From assembly GCF_037104765.1 (NCBI RefSeq), contig NZ_JBAWSY010000007.1:62001-126000 (forward strand): a stretch of DNA of 64,000 nucleotides, read 5' to 3'. Below the pieces are notes generated by a model. That model saw only the letters and a program-made list of their open reading frames with translations. It was not told the origin of the DNA and did no database searches. Numbering within the stretch: the stretch's first letter is position 1; every line of letters begins with the position of its first letter. Below, one piece after another: positions 1 to 8,631 of the stretch. A program made the translations under genes and the position numbers. Origin of the DNA: Psychrobacillus mangrovi (lineage in GTDB: Bacteria > Bacillota > Bacilli > Bacillales_A > Planococcaceae).

Positions 1-2
1 AT

Positions 3-569
3 CAAGCAGCTACTGCGATATGGGCTTATAAAAGAAAAGTACTAGGACTTATATTACGTTGTGAAATTAGATCAAATAACTATGCATTATTAGTGGATCA
101 TACAAGTAGAGAAGCAGCTTATTTTGTTAACCGATTAAAAGAGCTCAATGCAGGAAAGCTCGAACCTACACCTGATGACATTATTAAGGAAAATGTTTTC
201 TTCTTAAAAATTATGGCAGACCATTCTAAATTCATCGGCCACCTTTTGGACCCTTCCGAAAGAAAGCTAGTAGACCAAGCTCGAGAGTTCAGTCATGATT
301 TTGACCAGCTTCTTTTTCAGGCACTCGATTTAGATTCAATGCGTCCACAATCAGAAACCGTACCTATGTTGGATCAATTTTTGGATCAAAATCGTGTATC
401 TGTTGTATCCCTTAGAGATTTTAAAAAATCAGCAAGAGACCTAATAGAAGCTTGTCGTATTAAAAGCAATATTCACCCTCTATTGGCTGATCATGTTTTC
501 AGAGAGGCAGAAAGATTCCTTCATATTATAGATATGTTTGAAGATACTCTTATTTCTAACAACAATTAA
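3..569 (+). CDS. DUF2935 family protein, 5'-truncated by window edge
   Basis: The frame is open from the first full codon, so the GTG at 93 is internal and the true start lies before the window. The visible part resembles the C-terminal half of DUF2935 proteins (for example DHTSREAAYFVNRL), which are helical-bundle proteins in Bacilli; paired acidic/His-rich helices suggest a metal-binding fold, but no reaction is known to me. The product is presumably cytosolic, as no signal or membrane segment is visible. It ends in a lysine- and glutamate-poor tail (LISNNN). About 96 bp separate it from the next gene, which has its own ribosome site. Family assignment is from memory of the pattern; the function is unknown. 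Confidence 0.75.
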   Translation, partial: QAATAIWAYKRKVLGLILRCEIRSNNYALLVDHTSREAAYFVNRLKELNAGKLEPTPDDIIKENVFFLKIMADHSKFIGHLLDPSERKLVDQAREFSHDFDQLLFQALDLDSMRPQSETVPMLDQFLDQNRVSVVSLRDFKKSARDLIEACRIKSNIHPLLADHVFREAERFLHIIDMFEDTLISNNN

Positions 570-665
570 TTATTTTAAATTGAAATTCATACGGTAACTC
601 TAGTGACAGTCTTCCTTCACTGAGGTAAAGTAAATAGATAAGAAAGTGAAGGGAGTATTTAATAA

Positions 666-1442
666 ATGAAGGCTATTTTTTTTGATTTAGATGATACTTT
701 ATTATGGGATAAAAAAAGTGTTGAAACTGCTTTTCATAAAACTTGTGAATTTGCAGCGAAGAAAGTTGACATTGACCCAATAGCTTTAGAGCAGGCAGTT
801 CGAGATGAAGCAGCCAAATTATACGATACATACGAAACACGTCCATTTACGCAAATGATTGGAATAAACCCTTTTGAAGGATTATGGGGAACATTCGATG
901 ATCCATCTGAAGATTTTCAAAAGATGAAAACAATCGCGCCAGTCTATCAGCGTAAAGCCTGGACAATAGGATTACACAATTTAGGAATTGATGACGAAAT
1001 GCTTGGAAAAGAATTAGCAGAGTACTTCCCAAAAATGCGAAAAGAAAGTCCTTTTGTTTACGAAGAAACTTTTAAAGTTTTAGACCTTTTAAAAGATAAT
1101 TACATTCTTCTCTTAATAACAAATGGATCGCCGAGCTTACAAAATACGAAGCTGGAAATTACTCCTGAGATAGCACCTTACTTTGACCACATTATTATCT
1201 CCGGTGCATTTGGTAAAGGAAAACCAGACTCATCCATTTTTGAACATGCATTAGAAGTTGCTGGTGTTAGTAAGGATGAAGCATTAATGGTAGGAGATAA
1301 CCTAATGACGGATATCCTCGGTTCCTCTAAAATAGGTATGAAATCAGTTTGGATTAACAGAGAAGACAAACCACAAAATGAAGAAGTAAAGCCTACTTAT
1401 ACGATTAAAAACTTACAAGAGTTATTCACAATCTTAGGATAA
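666..1442 (+). CDS. HAD superfamily hydrolase (YjjG-like phosphatase)
   Basis: A 258-residue cytosolic phosphatase of the haloacid dehalogenase superfamily. Motif I is FDLDDTLLWD near the N-terminus (nucleophile and acid/base Asp), motif II is LITNGSP, motif III is the Lys in GKGKPDSSIF, and motif IV is MVGDNLMTD with the Mg-binding Asp pair. A helical C1 cap lies between motifs I and II, as in YjjG-type nucleotidases and other small-molecule phosphatases. The ATG is preceded by AAGGGAG at good spacing. The natural substrate cannot be read from sequence. It is monocistronic and followed by repeat element E1a, whose terminator may end its transcript. Confidence 0.9.
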   Translation: MKAIFFDLDDTLLWDKKSVETAFHKTCEFAAKKVDIDPIALEQAVRDEAAKLYDTYETRPFTQMIGINPFEGLWGTFDDPSEDFQKMKTIAPVYQRKAWTIGLHNLGIDDEMLGKELAEYFPKMRKESPFVYEETFKVLDLLKDNYILLLITNGSPSLQNTKLEITPEIAPYFDHIIISGAFGKGKPDSSIFEHALEVAGVSKDEALMVGDNLMTDILGSSKIGMKSVWINREDKPQNEEVKPTYTIKNLQELFTILG

Positions 1443-1492
1443 TAGAATAAAAGCTAACACTGAGGACACTGAAAAATCTTTAAGGTATCTCT

Positions 1493-1534
1493 AGCGAGTA
1501 TGTGAACGAAATGTCGTTTACATACTCGCTTTTT
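1493..1534 (+). terminator. Intrinsic terminator carried by E1a
   Basis: AGCGAGTATGT at 1493-1503 pairs with ACATACTCGCT at 1520-1530 and is followed by a T run. The same hairpin is conserved in E1b (50428-50470) with compensating loop changes, so it belongs to the repeat rather than to the HAD gene it now serves. Confidence 0.8.
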
Positions 1535-1971
1535 GTCTGTTCCCCGTTGATTTCCGTTTAAGACGGACGCTTTCCGCCGGCATGGCTTCAGCCGCTTCCT
1601 TCGCTTCGCTCAGTCCAGGGTCTTCAGCTCATGCTATTCCGGCAGGAGTCGCCGCCTAAAACGAAAATCAACTAGTGTATGCTTACAATTAAGCCTATCT
1701 TATATCGAAGTTGTATTATAAATTAATGTAGAAGCCAGGTAGTTGCTCCCCTTGAATTCAACTCATGAAAACTTCAATTTAAGATCATACATTGCGATTT
1801 ACGATATTGTTAATCCCAGAGATCCTTTGCTGCGTCAAAACTATGATATGGTAAATTTTCCACTTATATTGGTAGAGATATGGCACCTGCCAAAGTTCCG
1901 TATTGCGTCTAAAAGACGAGGGTCTATTTAATATGCTTATCAGAATAAAATAAAATAAGTAAGAAATAGAC

Positions 1972-2025
1972 AAAGAAATAAGGCACAATTTGTTCAAAAT
2001 TGAACAGATTGTGCCTTATTTCTTT
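1972..2025. terminator. 18-bp hairpin at the right end of E1a
   Basis: AAAGAAATAAGGCACAAT and its exact complement surround an 18-nt loop. It lies about 95 bp beyond the serA stop and can act as the serA terminator on the minus strand. The equivalent hairpin in E1b has lost one arm. Confidence 0.7.
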
Positions 2026-2120
2026 TCAAAAAAACAATTAAGTCTTTTATAACGTAAGTTTTTCTGTGACCTCTATATCAATAGGGCCAACTTTTAATTA
2101 TAGTGATTGTTAAATGTGGA

Positions 2121-3707
2121 TTAAAGATCAATTGTTGTTGCATCCGAAATATCTTCTAGTTGTTTTAACTGCTCGATTCCTGATTCCTCGACATGTTTGT
2201 CAATAGAAAGCATCATGATTGCGTCTCCACCCACTTCAGAACGGCCAACCTGCATTGTTGCGATATTGACACCTTCACCAGCTAAAAGTGTTCCTACGCG
2301 ACCGATTGCTCCTGGTTGGTCTTTATGGCGGATAAATAATAAATGACCTTCTGGCACTACGTCAACGATAAAGTCGTCTACTCGTAATATACGTGGTCCT
2401 AATCCATTTAATAGTGTTCCTGCCACTTTTCTTGTTGCTGAAGCAGTTTTAACTTCAACGGTGATTAAGCTTGTAAATCCTTTTGCTTTAGTTGTTTTTA
2501 ATTCATTTACTATAATCCCAATGCGATCTGCATGGAATTTTGCATTTACATCATTGATAGACTCGCCTAGCTTGCTTTTTAATAGACCCTTTACAGCATT
2601 TCGAGACAATGGTCGCACGTCGATATTAGAAAGTTCACCTGAATACGTAATGTTCACTTCTTCTGGAACTCCGTCTGTCAAATCGCTTAAGAATGAACCT
2701 AGTTTCTCAACAAGGTTAAAGTATGGCTCTATTTTAGCTAACACATCTTTTGGTACGGATGAAAGGTTAACTGGATTTTTTACTACCCCATCTTTTAAAA
2801 AGCTTACAACATCATGCGAAACGTCGATCGCTACGATTTCTTGAGCTTCCACAGTACTTGCTCCTAAGTGAGGTGTCGCAATAACCTGTGGTAAAGTCAA
2901 TAATCGATGATCAACAAAAGGTTCTTCTTCGAATACGTCTAGTGCTGCACCTGCAACTTTCCCAGAGACAATCGCATCGTATAATGCATCTTCGTCTATA
3001 ATTCCACCGCGCGCACAGTTTACGATTTGAACGCCATCTTTCATTTTTTCAAACGCTTCTTTATTAATTATATGACGAGTTTCTTTTAATAATGGTGTAT
3101 GCACTGTAATGAAGTCTGCTGCTTTAATAACATCTTCAATAGTTCCAAATTGTACACCTAGTTTTTCCGCTTTTTCAGGAGTTAAGAATGGATCATAAGC
3201 AATCACATTCATACGTTGTCCTTTTGCACGAGCAGCAACCTCTGCCCCAATTCTACCTAGCCCTACAACACCTAGTGTTTTATTTTTAACTTCTACCCCA
3301 ATAAATGATTTGCGGTCCCATTTTTGATTTTTCAATGCATGGAATGCTTGCGGGATATTACGTGCCAGTGACATCAACATGGCAATTGTGTGTTCAGCAG
3401 CAGAGTTTGTATTTCCATCTGGAGCATTAACAACGATAATCCCACGTTCAGTAGCTGCTGTTAAATCAATATTATCTACCCCAACACCTGCACGACCAAT
3501 AATCTTTAAGTTTGTGCCTTTTTCAATAATTTCACGCGTTACTTGAGTTTGGCTACGCACAAGCAGTGCATCGAATTCACCGATTCTCTCTCCAAGTTGC
3601 TCTGGAGTCAAGTCTGTATCAACTACAATATTAAATCCTTCTGCCTGTCTTAAAGGATAAATCCCATCTTCGCTAAGTGGATCACTGATTAAAATATTAT
3701 ATGCCAT
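2121..3707 (-). CDS. serA: D-3-phosphoglycerate dehydrogenase
   Basis: A 528-residue cytosolic NAD-dependent enzyme that oxidises 3-phosphoglycerate in the first step of serine synthesis. Visible parts in order: split substrate-binding domain, Rossmann NAD domain with GLGRIGAEVAARA, catalytic ARGGIIDEDAL region, HLGAST loop with the catalytic His, an ASB intervening domain (about 320-445), and a C-terminal ACT domain (about 453-525) for effector binding. The length fits the long Bacillus type. The ATG follows AGAAGGAGA. An upstream T-box leader indicates control by uncharged tRNA. It is divergent from aspartokinase. Confidence 0.97.
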   Translation of the reverse strand: MAYNILISDPLSEDGIYPLRQAEGFNIVVDTDLTPEQLGERIGEFDALLVRSQTQVTREIIEKGTNLKIIGRAGVGVDNIDLTAATERGIIVVNAPDGNTNSAAEHTIAMLMSLARNIPQAFHALKNQKWDRKSFIGVEVKNKTLGVVGLGRIGAEVAARAKGQRMNVIAYDPFLTPEKAEKLGVQFGTIEDVIKAADFITVHTPLLKETRHIINKEAFEKMKDGVQIVNCARGGIIDEDALYDAIVSGKVAGAALDVFEEEPFVDHRLLTLPQVIATPHLGASTVEAQEIVAIDVSHDVVSFLKDGVVKNPVNLSSVPKDVLAKIEPYFNLVEKLGSFLSDLTDGVPEEVNITYSGELSNIDVRPLSRNAVKGLLKSKLGESINDVNAKFHADRIGIIVNELKTTKAKGFTSLITVEVKTASATRKVAGTLLNGLGPRILRVDDFIVDVVPEGHLLFIRHKDQPGAIGRVGTLLAGEGVNIATMQVGRSEVGGDAIMMLSIDKHVEESGIEQLKQLEDISDATTIDL

Positions 3708-3781
3708 TTTTATATTCTCCTTCTATTGTTTATATTTTTTTGTCTTGGAAATGTTATCGTTTCTACTGTCCTCCTTTTATA

Positions 3782-4080
3782 AAAACAAAAAAAGCCCTCC
3801 CCCCCTACAAAATGTAAGGGGCGAAGAGCTTGTATAAACTCACGCGGTACCACCCAAATTTACTGCATAAATGCAGCCTCTTAGTTAAATGCTTAACGCG
3901 CATGACACGAATGAACCTACTATATTGTTCAGTTCACCAATTCAAGAGTGCTACTTTACAATAGAAACCACTGATTTGCACCATCCATCAGCTCTCTTTA
4001 GATTCCATAAAAGTAAAGCTTATCTCTGTCAAAATTGTTTAAGTTGTATTGGATTAAACCCATCATACTCACACTCTTTT
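3782..4080 (-). promoter_or_regulatory. T-box leader upstream of serA
   Basis: Read on the minus strand, the leader has an AG-box/distal-loop segment (AGAGAGCTGATGG then GGTGCAAATCAGT), the T-box sequence GGTGGTACCGCG (3844-3855), and a terminator made of GCCCCTTACA / TGTAGGGG followed by seven T. In stem I an AGTA motif follows a 5' arm AAGAG, and the matching 3' arm CTCTT is preceded by AGC (3950-3952) plus a purine. AGC is a serine codon, which fits serA; this specifier assignment is inference. TTGACA-N17-TATGAT (4063-4091) overlaps the 5' arm of stem I and would start transcription after it, so the true promoter is probably further upstream. Confidence 0.93.
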
Positions 4081-4337
4081 CAATTGTCAATATAGTTAAA
4101 AAATTTGAAAACGCTATCATTTTAAAACTTCTTAAAAAAAGCTTGATTTGACGCTACTTAGTTCAATAAAAAAAATAACAAAAAAATTATCATTCGTGTT
4201 TATTGGTGTTTAATAACTAATTATATTTATTATTACGACTAAATTATATAAATATACGAACTTTATTAAATAATTTAATTAAATCATTCACTTTAAAATA
4301 AAATAAGTTATACTTAATGCAACAAATATATTGACGT

Positions 4338-4366
4338 TTTACAATATAATTTGTACACTGTATAAA
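4338..4366 (+). promoter_or_regulatory. Probable sigma-A promoter of aspartokinase gene
   Basis: TTTACA (4338-4343), a 17-bp spacer and TATAAA (4361-4366) lie about 55 bp before the ATG. The remainder of the AT-rich divergent region (4096-4337) shows no further clear structure. No lysine-riboswitch pattern was recognised. Confidence 0.55.
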
Positions 4367-4421
4367 ATCATTTGTTTTTTCTGGAAATACAATATAACTT
4401 AATAAGTAAGGATATGATGAT

Positions 4422-5786
4422 ATGAAAGTAAGTAAATTTGGGGGAACTTCTGTCGCAAGTGCAGAACAGATTAAAAAAGTGGCTTCAATCGTCCAGTCGG
4501 ATCCAACTAGGAAATTTATAGTTGTTTCAGCACCAGGAAAGCGTTTTGATTCAGATAAAAAAGTTACGGATTTACTGATAGATCTAGCAACAGTAGCATT
4601 AAACAACATGGAAGTAGAAACACAACTTCAACTTGTGCTAGATCGGTATAAAGAAATTGCAAAAGGTCTTGGCCTAGAACAACCAATATGCGATGTAATC
4701 GAAGAAGATTTGCGTCAACGTGTGTTAATAGACAAATCAGACAAAGAATTCTTTATAGACAATATTAAAGCTAGTGGTGAGGATAACAATGCAAAGCTTA
4801 TTTCTACATACTTTACAAGCATCGGACTCCCTGCTCAATATGTTAGCCCTAAAACTGCTGGACTTGTAGTAAATAATTATCCAGAACGTGCACTTGCTCT
4901 ACCAGAAGCGTACGAAAACTTAAGCAAATTAAATGATATAAATGAAATAGTAGTATTCCCAGGATTCTTCGGATTTACGGCGGATGGTCTATTACGTACA
5001 TTTGATCGTGGAGGATCTGATATTACTGGATCTATCTTAGCAGCAGCTGTTCATGCAAGCCTTTATGAAAACTTTACAGATGTCGATTCTGTATTTTGTG
5101 CAAACCCTAGAGTTGTAAACGACCCAATGGAAATCGAAGAAATAACCTATCGAGAAATGCGTGAACTTTCCTACGCTGGATTTTCCGTTTTCCATGATGA
5201 GGCTTTAATGCCGGTCTATAAAGCTGGTATACCTGTTTGTATCAAAAACACGAATAATCCATCTGCTACCGGAACAAAGATTGTTTCTATTAGAAAAGGT
5301 AAGCATCGACCAATTACTGGAATATCTGCAGATAGCGGATTTTCAATTTTATACGTGAGCAAATATTTGATGAACCGAGAAATCGGATTTGGAAGAAAAT
5401 TACTTCAAATTTTAGAAGAAGAAAACATTTCGTATGAACATACACCGTCTGGATTAGATGATATCTCGGTTATTTTTCGAAGTCATCAGTTAACTACTGA
5501 AAATGAAACACGAATTATTAAACGTGTGAAAGAAGAACTGCATGCAGAAGATGTCCATTTCCGACATGAGTTTTCTATGATTGTTCTTGTAGGAGAAGGA
5601 ATGAATAACAACACCGGACTTGCCGCACGTGCTGCCACTGCTATTTCAAGAACAGGGGCGAACATTGAAATGATAAATCAAGGGTCCTCTGAAGTGAGCT
5701 TGTCTTTTGGTGTTCATAGAAGTAACGAAAATAAGATTTTACAAGAACTTTATAAAGAATTTTTCGCAGCCGTTACGGTAGGTTAA
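4422..5786 (+). CDS. yclM: Aspartate kinase (YclM/ThrD-type)
   Basis: A 454-residue cytosolic enzyme that phosphorylates L-aspartate with ATP, the first step of the pathway to lysine, threonine, methionine and diaminopimelate. The N-terminus has KFGGTSVAS and the kinase domain has FDRGGSDITGS; tandem ACT domains occupy about 300-454 with VGEGMNNNTGLAARAA. The single-chain architecture and 454-residue length match the B. subtilis third aspartokinase rather than the alpha/beta overlapping type. AAGGA precedes the ATG. It is monocistronic, ended by a strong terminator, and divergent from serA. Diaminopimelate demand links it to dapF at 20 kb. Confidence 0.95.
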   Translation: MKVSKFGGTSVASAEQIKKVASIVQSDPTRKFIVVSAPGKRFDSDKKVTDLLIDLATVALNNMEVETQLQLVLDRYKEIAKGLGLEQPICDVIEEDLRQRVLIDKSDKEFFIDNIKASGEDNNAKLISTYFTSIGLPAQYVSPKTAGLVVNNYPERALALPEAYENLSKLNDINEIVVFPGFFGFTADGLLRTFDRGGSDITGSILAAAVHASLYENFTDVDSVFCANPRVVNDPMEIEEITYREMRELSYAGFSVFHDEALMPVYKAGIPVCIKNTNNPSATGTKIVSIRKGKHRPITGISADSGFSILYVSKYLMNREIGFGRKLLQILEEENISYEHTPSGLDDISVIFRSHQLTTENETRIIKRVKEELHAEDVHFRHEFSMIVLVGEGMNNNTGLAARAATAISRTGANIEMINQGSSEVSLSFGVHRSNENKILQELYKEFFAAVTVG

Positions 5787-5793
5787 TCAAAAT

Positions 5794-5823
5794 AAAGCAT
5801 CCTAATATCAGTTAGGATGCTTT
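5794..5823 (+). terminator. Intrinsic terminator after aspartokinase
   Basis: A 12-bp perfect stem (AAAGCATCCTAA and its complement) with a 6-nt loop and a T run. The A run on the left also allows use by the convergent Nudix-GNAT gene. Confidence 0.9.
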
Positions 5824-5830
5824 TTCTAAT

Positions 5831-6808
5831 TCAAAGAGCCTTCATTCGTTTTAAATCTGAATTTTTGACGTAATGAACAAGGGTCATTTTATCATTTACT
5901 TTCCATCTATCTACAGTTAAAATATACCCCATCTTTTCATATAAATAGCAGTTTCTTTTCTCCTCTAGAATCGTGTCGAGCTCCCAGCTGCTTGCTTCTG
6001 GATACATCGTTTCTAATCGACTCATTACTTTTTGAGCTATTCCCTTCCCTTGAAAGTCTTCTAAAATGTTAATCATATGTAGTCGCATAACTCCAGGGAA
6101 CTTTTTATATACATGGACACTCCCAGCTAACAAATCATCCTGATAGATTTTAAAGTAGTCTCCTGTTCCTAAACGTTCTGTAAATCTTTCAAAGGTCTGT
6201 AACACAGGACTTGTTTCATGGTCTTCATATTTTTCATAAAGTGGTGTAAAAACTTTTTTCTGTAATTCAAATAGCTCCAATGCATCTTTAGGTGTCGCCT
6301 TCTTCAAGGAAATTTTTGACTGAATAATTTCAAATAATGATTTAAGTATAGAATAAGGAATAAATTCTCCGCTTTCGACAAGTTCAAATATCTCTTCCAT
6401 AGTAGCCCATTTGGCATTTGCAACTTCTTCATATTGCAGGCTTAAGCTTTCAATATCAATGTTTTGTCTAACTAAGAGATGATCATCAAACCCTCTCGAA
6501 AATTTTATGGTAAACAACACTTCACATCGTTCCACTTGCAAATCAATTCCAAGCTCTTCTTTCGTTTCTCGTATTGCAGCTATTTCACTATTCTCCCCAG
6601 CAAGTGCAGAACCAGCTGCAGCACAATCCCACATATTGGCCCATCCCGTTTTCCACGGTTGCCGCTGCTGAATTAATAATTCACCTTTATCATTCATTAT
6701 CCAAACATGAACTACTGAATGAAAATCTCCTTCTTGCATATTCTCGCCTCTTATATGCGTCTTTCCTGTCTTCTCTCGTCTATCATTATAAATATCCCAA
6801 ACTTCCAT
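5831..6808 (-). CDS. Nudix hydrolase-GNAT acetyltransferase fusion
   Basis: Two cytosolic enzyme domains in one chain. The N-terminal part is an isopentenyl-isomerase-type Nudix fold (VWDIYN at the start) with an intact Nudix box: Gly-x5-Glu in GSALAGE and REtKEELGI. The C-terminal part (last about 155 residues) is a GNAT domain with the acetyl-CoA loop EDFQGKGIAQKV and a late YEKMGY motif. The longer frame starts at 6826, but AGAGGGTGAG sits just before the ATG at 6808, so that start is preferred. Substrates of both halves are unknown; a fusion may couple nucleotide clearance and acetylation, but this is speculation. Confidence 0.88.
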   Translation of the reverse strand: MEVWDIYNDRREKTGKTHIRGENMQEGDFHSVVHVWIMNDKGELLIQQRQPWKTGWANMWDCAAAGSALAGENSEIAAIRETKEELGIDLQVERCEVLFTIKFSRGFDDHLLVRQNIDIESLSLQYEEVANAKWATMEEIFELVESGEFIPYSILKSLFEIIQSKISLKKATPKDALELFELQKKVFTPLYEKYEDHETSPVLQTFERFTERLGTGDYFKIYQDDLLAGSVHVYKKFPGVMRLHMINILEDFQGKGIAQKVMSRLETMYPEASSWELDTILEEKRNCYLYEKMGYILTVDRWKVNDKMTLVHYVKNSDLKRMKAL

Positions 6809-6990
6809 TCTCTCACCCTCTCGCATAAAATTAGATTGAAATAGTATAGCATGTGTTTATCAGTGTAGTATATTAGATTATTGACTTTTTATAAAAATTA
6901 TGAGACAATATAGTTTGTTAACATTTTTGGTAGTGCATAAATCAAGAAATTTGGCATTCTGCTTTATGTGTTTTTGATTATACTTATTCA

Positions 6991-7130
6991 CACTGGAGCG
7001 ACTACAGGGTCGCAAGGACGTAAAAGCAGGTAGGGTTTACGTTGCTTAGGTTAGAAGGCAACCAGTGGAACAATTTACCGCGGCATTGAAAGCTGAGGCT
7101 TTCATGGAGATTCTTCCCCAATGTTTTGGG
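6991..7130 (+). ncRNA. Candidate structured RNA of unrecognised class
   Basis: This stretch of a 390-bp gap folds into nested helices on paper. CACTGG (6991-6996) pairs with CCAGTG (7062-7067) and encloses three hairpins: GCGAC/GTCGC (6998-7013), ACGTAAA/TTTACGT (7018-7042) and GTTGC/GCAAC (7041-7062, sharing two bases with the previous arm). Two more hairpins follow: GAAAGC/GCTTTC (7088-7103) and CCCCAA/TTTGGG (7116-7130). It is more GC-rich than its surroundings and has no plausible coding frame. The strand is chosen from purine-rich loops and is uncertain. A TTGACT box lies at 6881. It could be a riboswitch-like leader, a trans-acting RNA or an raiA-type ornate RNA; I cannot assign a family. 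Confidence 0.5.
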
Positions 7131-7175
7131 ATGAAAATTAAATTCAAAATTTTATGTGTTACCATATACACAAAT

Positions 7176-7207
7176 CAAGGGATGATCTCATATGAGATCA
7201 TCCCTTG
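7176..7207. terminator. Perfect 16-bp inverted repeat (probable bidirectional terminator)
   Basis: CAAGGGATGATCTCAT is followed at once by its exact complement. It lies 7 bp beyond the MFS stop (minus strand) and about 45 bp past the candidate RNA. Neither side has a long T tract, so an operator or processing site is also possible. Confidence 0.55.
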
Positions 7208-7214
7208 TCCAATT

Positions 7215-8492
7215 TTATACACTTATTTCTTTTTGCCTTTTGCTATATTCCTTAAATGTCATCAGATAAATTACTCCACTTAGAACTGCTAAAATGGCTA
7301 AAATAACAAAAGTCCATGTAAAACCGATCCACGCCACTAACGGGAAAACTAATGGCGCAATCGTTCGTCCAATAGTGTAACGTAAACTAGCCGCCGCAAA
7401 ATATTGACCGCGCATGTCTTCTGGTGCCAGTTTAGATACAAAGCTTTCTTGTAATCCTACTGTCATTAATTCTCCTAAAGTGAATACGGCCATCGCAAAA
7501 AGGAATACCCAAAAATTTGCTGTGAGCGGAAAAATCAGCATAGCAACTGCATACATAATAGAGGATAAAAAGAATACGCTTTTCTCCGGATATTTCGTCA
7601 TCCATTTAGTGACGAAAACAGTGAACAGCACAACTAATAATCCATTCTCCGATAAAAGTATACCAAATGAACCTTCTCCGGTGACTGTCCATTCTCTACC
7701 AAATAAATTACCGAGAACTTGAACATCAATCGCATCTTTCATATAAACAGGTATCAACATATCTAATTGCATATACGTTTGAGCAAGTAAAATGCCTGCA
7801 ACGACAAAAAGAAAAAAGACTTTATCCTTAACTATTAAGCCATATGCTTTTATTTGATTGACAACTACTTGTATCCCACTATTATTCCCACTATTCTTAA
7901 GCTGTTCTCGTACTTCTGCAGGGAGCGTTTCCTCTGTTAAAAATCTTATTGCTATTCCAACTAAGATAAATATAATTCCAGATACTAGTAATAAAGCAAA
8001 TCGATATTGAAAGAATAAAACAGCCCCAACAATTGGTCCTATAACAACGGAAATATTGATGGACGTATAAAAGATTGAAAATACACTACTTCTTGCTTGT
8101 TCAGGTACTACATCTGCTACAATCGCCTGACTTGCCGGATGATAAAAGGAGCCTGCCATCCCTGCAATTGTAAACGCAATAAAACTAACGATCGGCGAAT
8201 CCAGCCAAGGAGAATTAGCATAAGCAAATAATATAAACGCTATCCCTTCTATGGTAGCAGAGAAGAAAATCATTGTCCTTCTACCAAATCTGTCTGCACA
8301 ATATCCACCTATTAAGTTAGCACCTACCGAAAAGACCTGTGAAACCACAAGCAATATCCCCGCCATACTCGTTCCAAATTCATCAGCAAAGTAAATTGCT
8401 AAAAACGGAAACACCATCCAAAAACTTAAATTACTAAAAAATTCCCCAAATAAACGTACTTTTAAAGCTCGATCCCAATCTCTTATTCTCAT
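7215..8492 (-). CDS. MFS transporter (DHA1-like)
   Basis: A 425-residue inner-membrane protein with twelve predicted hydrophobic segments. The N-terminal half has the loop 2-3 signature GGYCADRFGRRTMI typical of the major facilitator superfamily, and there is a longer hydrophilic region near the middle (about 195-215). It is likely a proton-coupled exporter of drugs or small metabolites, but the substrate cannot be inferred. It is transcribed alone, with the 16-bp palindrome downstream. The start ATG encodes MRIRDWDRALK, a common amphipathic N-terminus in Bacillus MFS exporters. Confidence 0.9.
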   Translation of the reverse strand: MRIRDWDRALKVRLFGEFFSNLSFWMVFPFLAIYFADEFGTSMAGILLVVSQVFSVGANLIGGYCADRFGRRTMIFFSATIEGIAFILFAYANSPWLDSPIVSFIAFTIAGMAGSFYHPASQAIVADVVPEQARSSVFSIFYTSINISVVIGPIVGAVLFFQYRFALLLVSGIIFILVGIAIRFLTEETLPAEVREQLKNSGNNSGIQVVVNQIKAYGLIVKDKVFFLFVVAGILLAQTYMQLDMLIPVYMKDAIDVQVLGNLFGREWTVTGEGSFGILLSENGLLVVLFTVFVTKWMTKYPEKSVFFLSSIMYAVAMLIFPLTANFWVFLFAMAVFTLGELMTVGLQESFVSKLAPEDMRGQYFAAASLRYTIGRTIAPLVFPLVAWIGFTWTFVILAILAVLSGVIYLMTFKEYSKRQKEISV

Positions 8493-8601
8493 CTTCTGTT
8501 CCTCACATCTTGTGTCTGATACAATTCTACCATAATATTGAAATAGTAGAAATATTGTTTTTTAATTTCAGTAAGTGAGTCATTTAGTATAAAAATTAGA
8601 A

Positions 8602-8631
8602 AAGTCGTAAGCTCATAAAAGCTTACGACTT
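8602..8631 (-). terminator. Intrinsic terminator overlapping the ybjQ-type gene end
   Basis: AAGTCGTAAGC and GCTTACGACTT pair around an 8-nt loop, followed on the minus strand by TTTTCTAATTTTT. The last codons and the TGA stop of the gene lie within the stem and loop. Confidence 0.8.

Larger units (their letters stand above)
1462..2073. repeat. Repeat element E1a, about 610 bp, terminators at both ends
   Basis: It lies between two convergent genes (HAD and serA) and is a homologue of the element at 50395-50828 and, in part, of 40257-40580. The ends form imperfect inverted repeats: GAGGACACTGAAAAA at 1462-1476 against TTTTTCTGTGACCTC at 2059-2073. Near the left end is an intrinsic terminator (1493-1534), and near the right end an 18-bp perfect hairpin (1972-2025). 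The GC-rich core (1561-1657) contains GACGCTTTCCGC and GGAGTCGCCGCC boxes. Apart from short spurious frames no coding capacity is seen. No convincing target duplication is visible for this copy. It is probably a non-autonomous mobile or spreading element. Confidence 0.75.

Noticed and set aside
6998..7062. tRNA gene in the cloverleaf-like RNA
   Set aside because: There is no T-loop GTTCGA box, anticodon arm geometry or 7-bp acceptor; stems and loops do not fit a tRNA.
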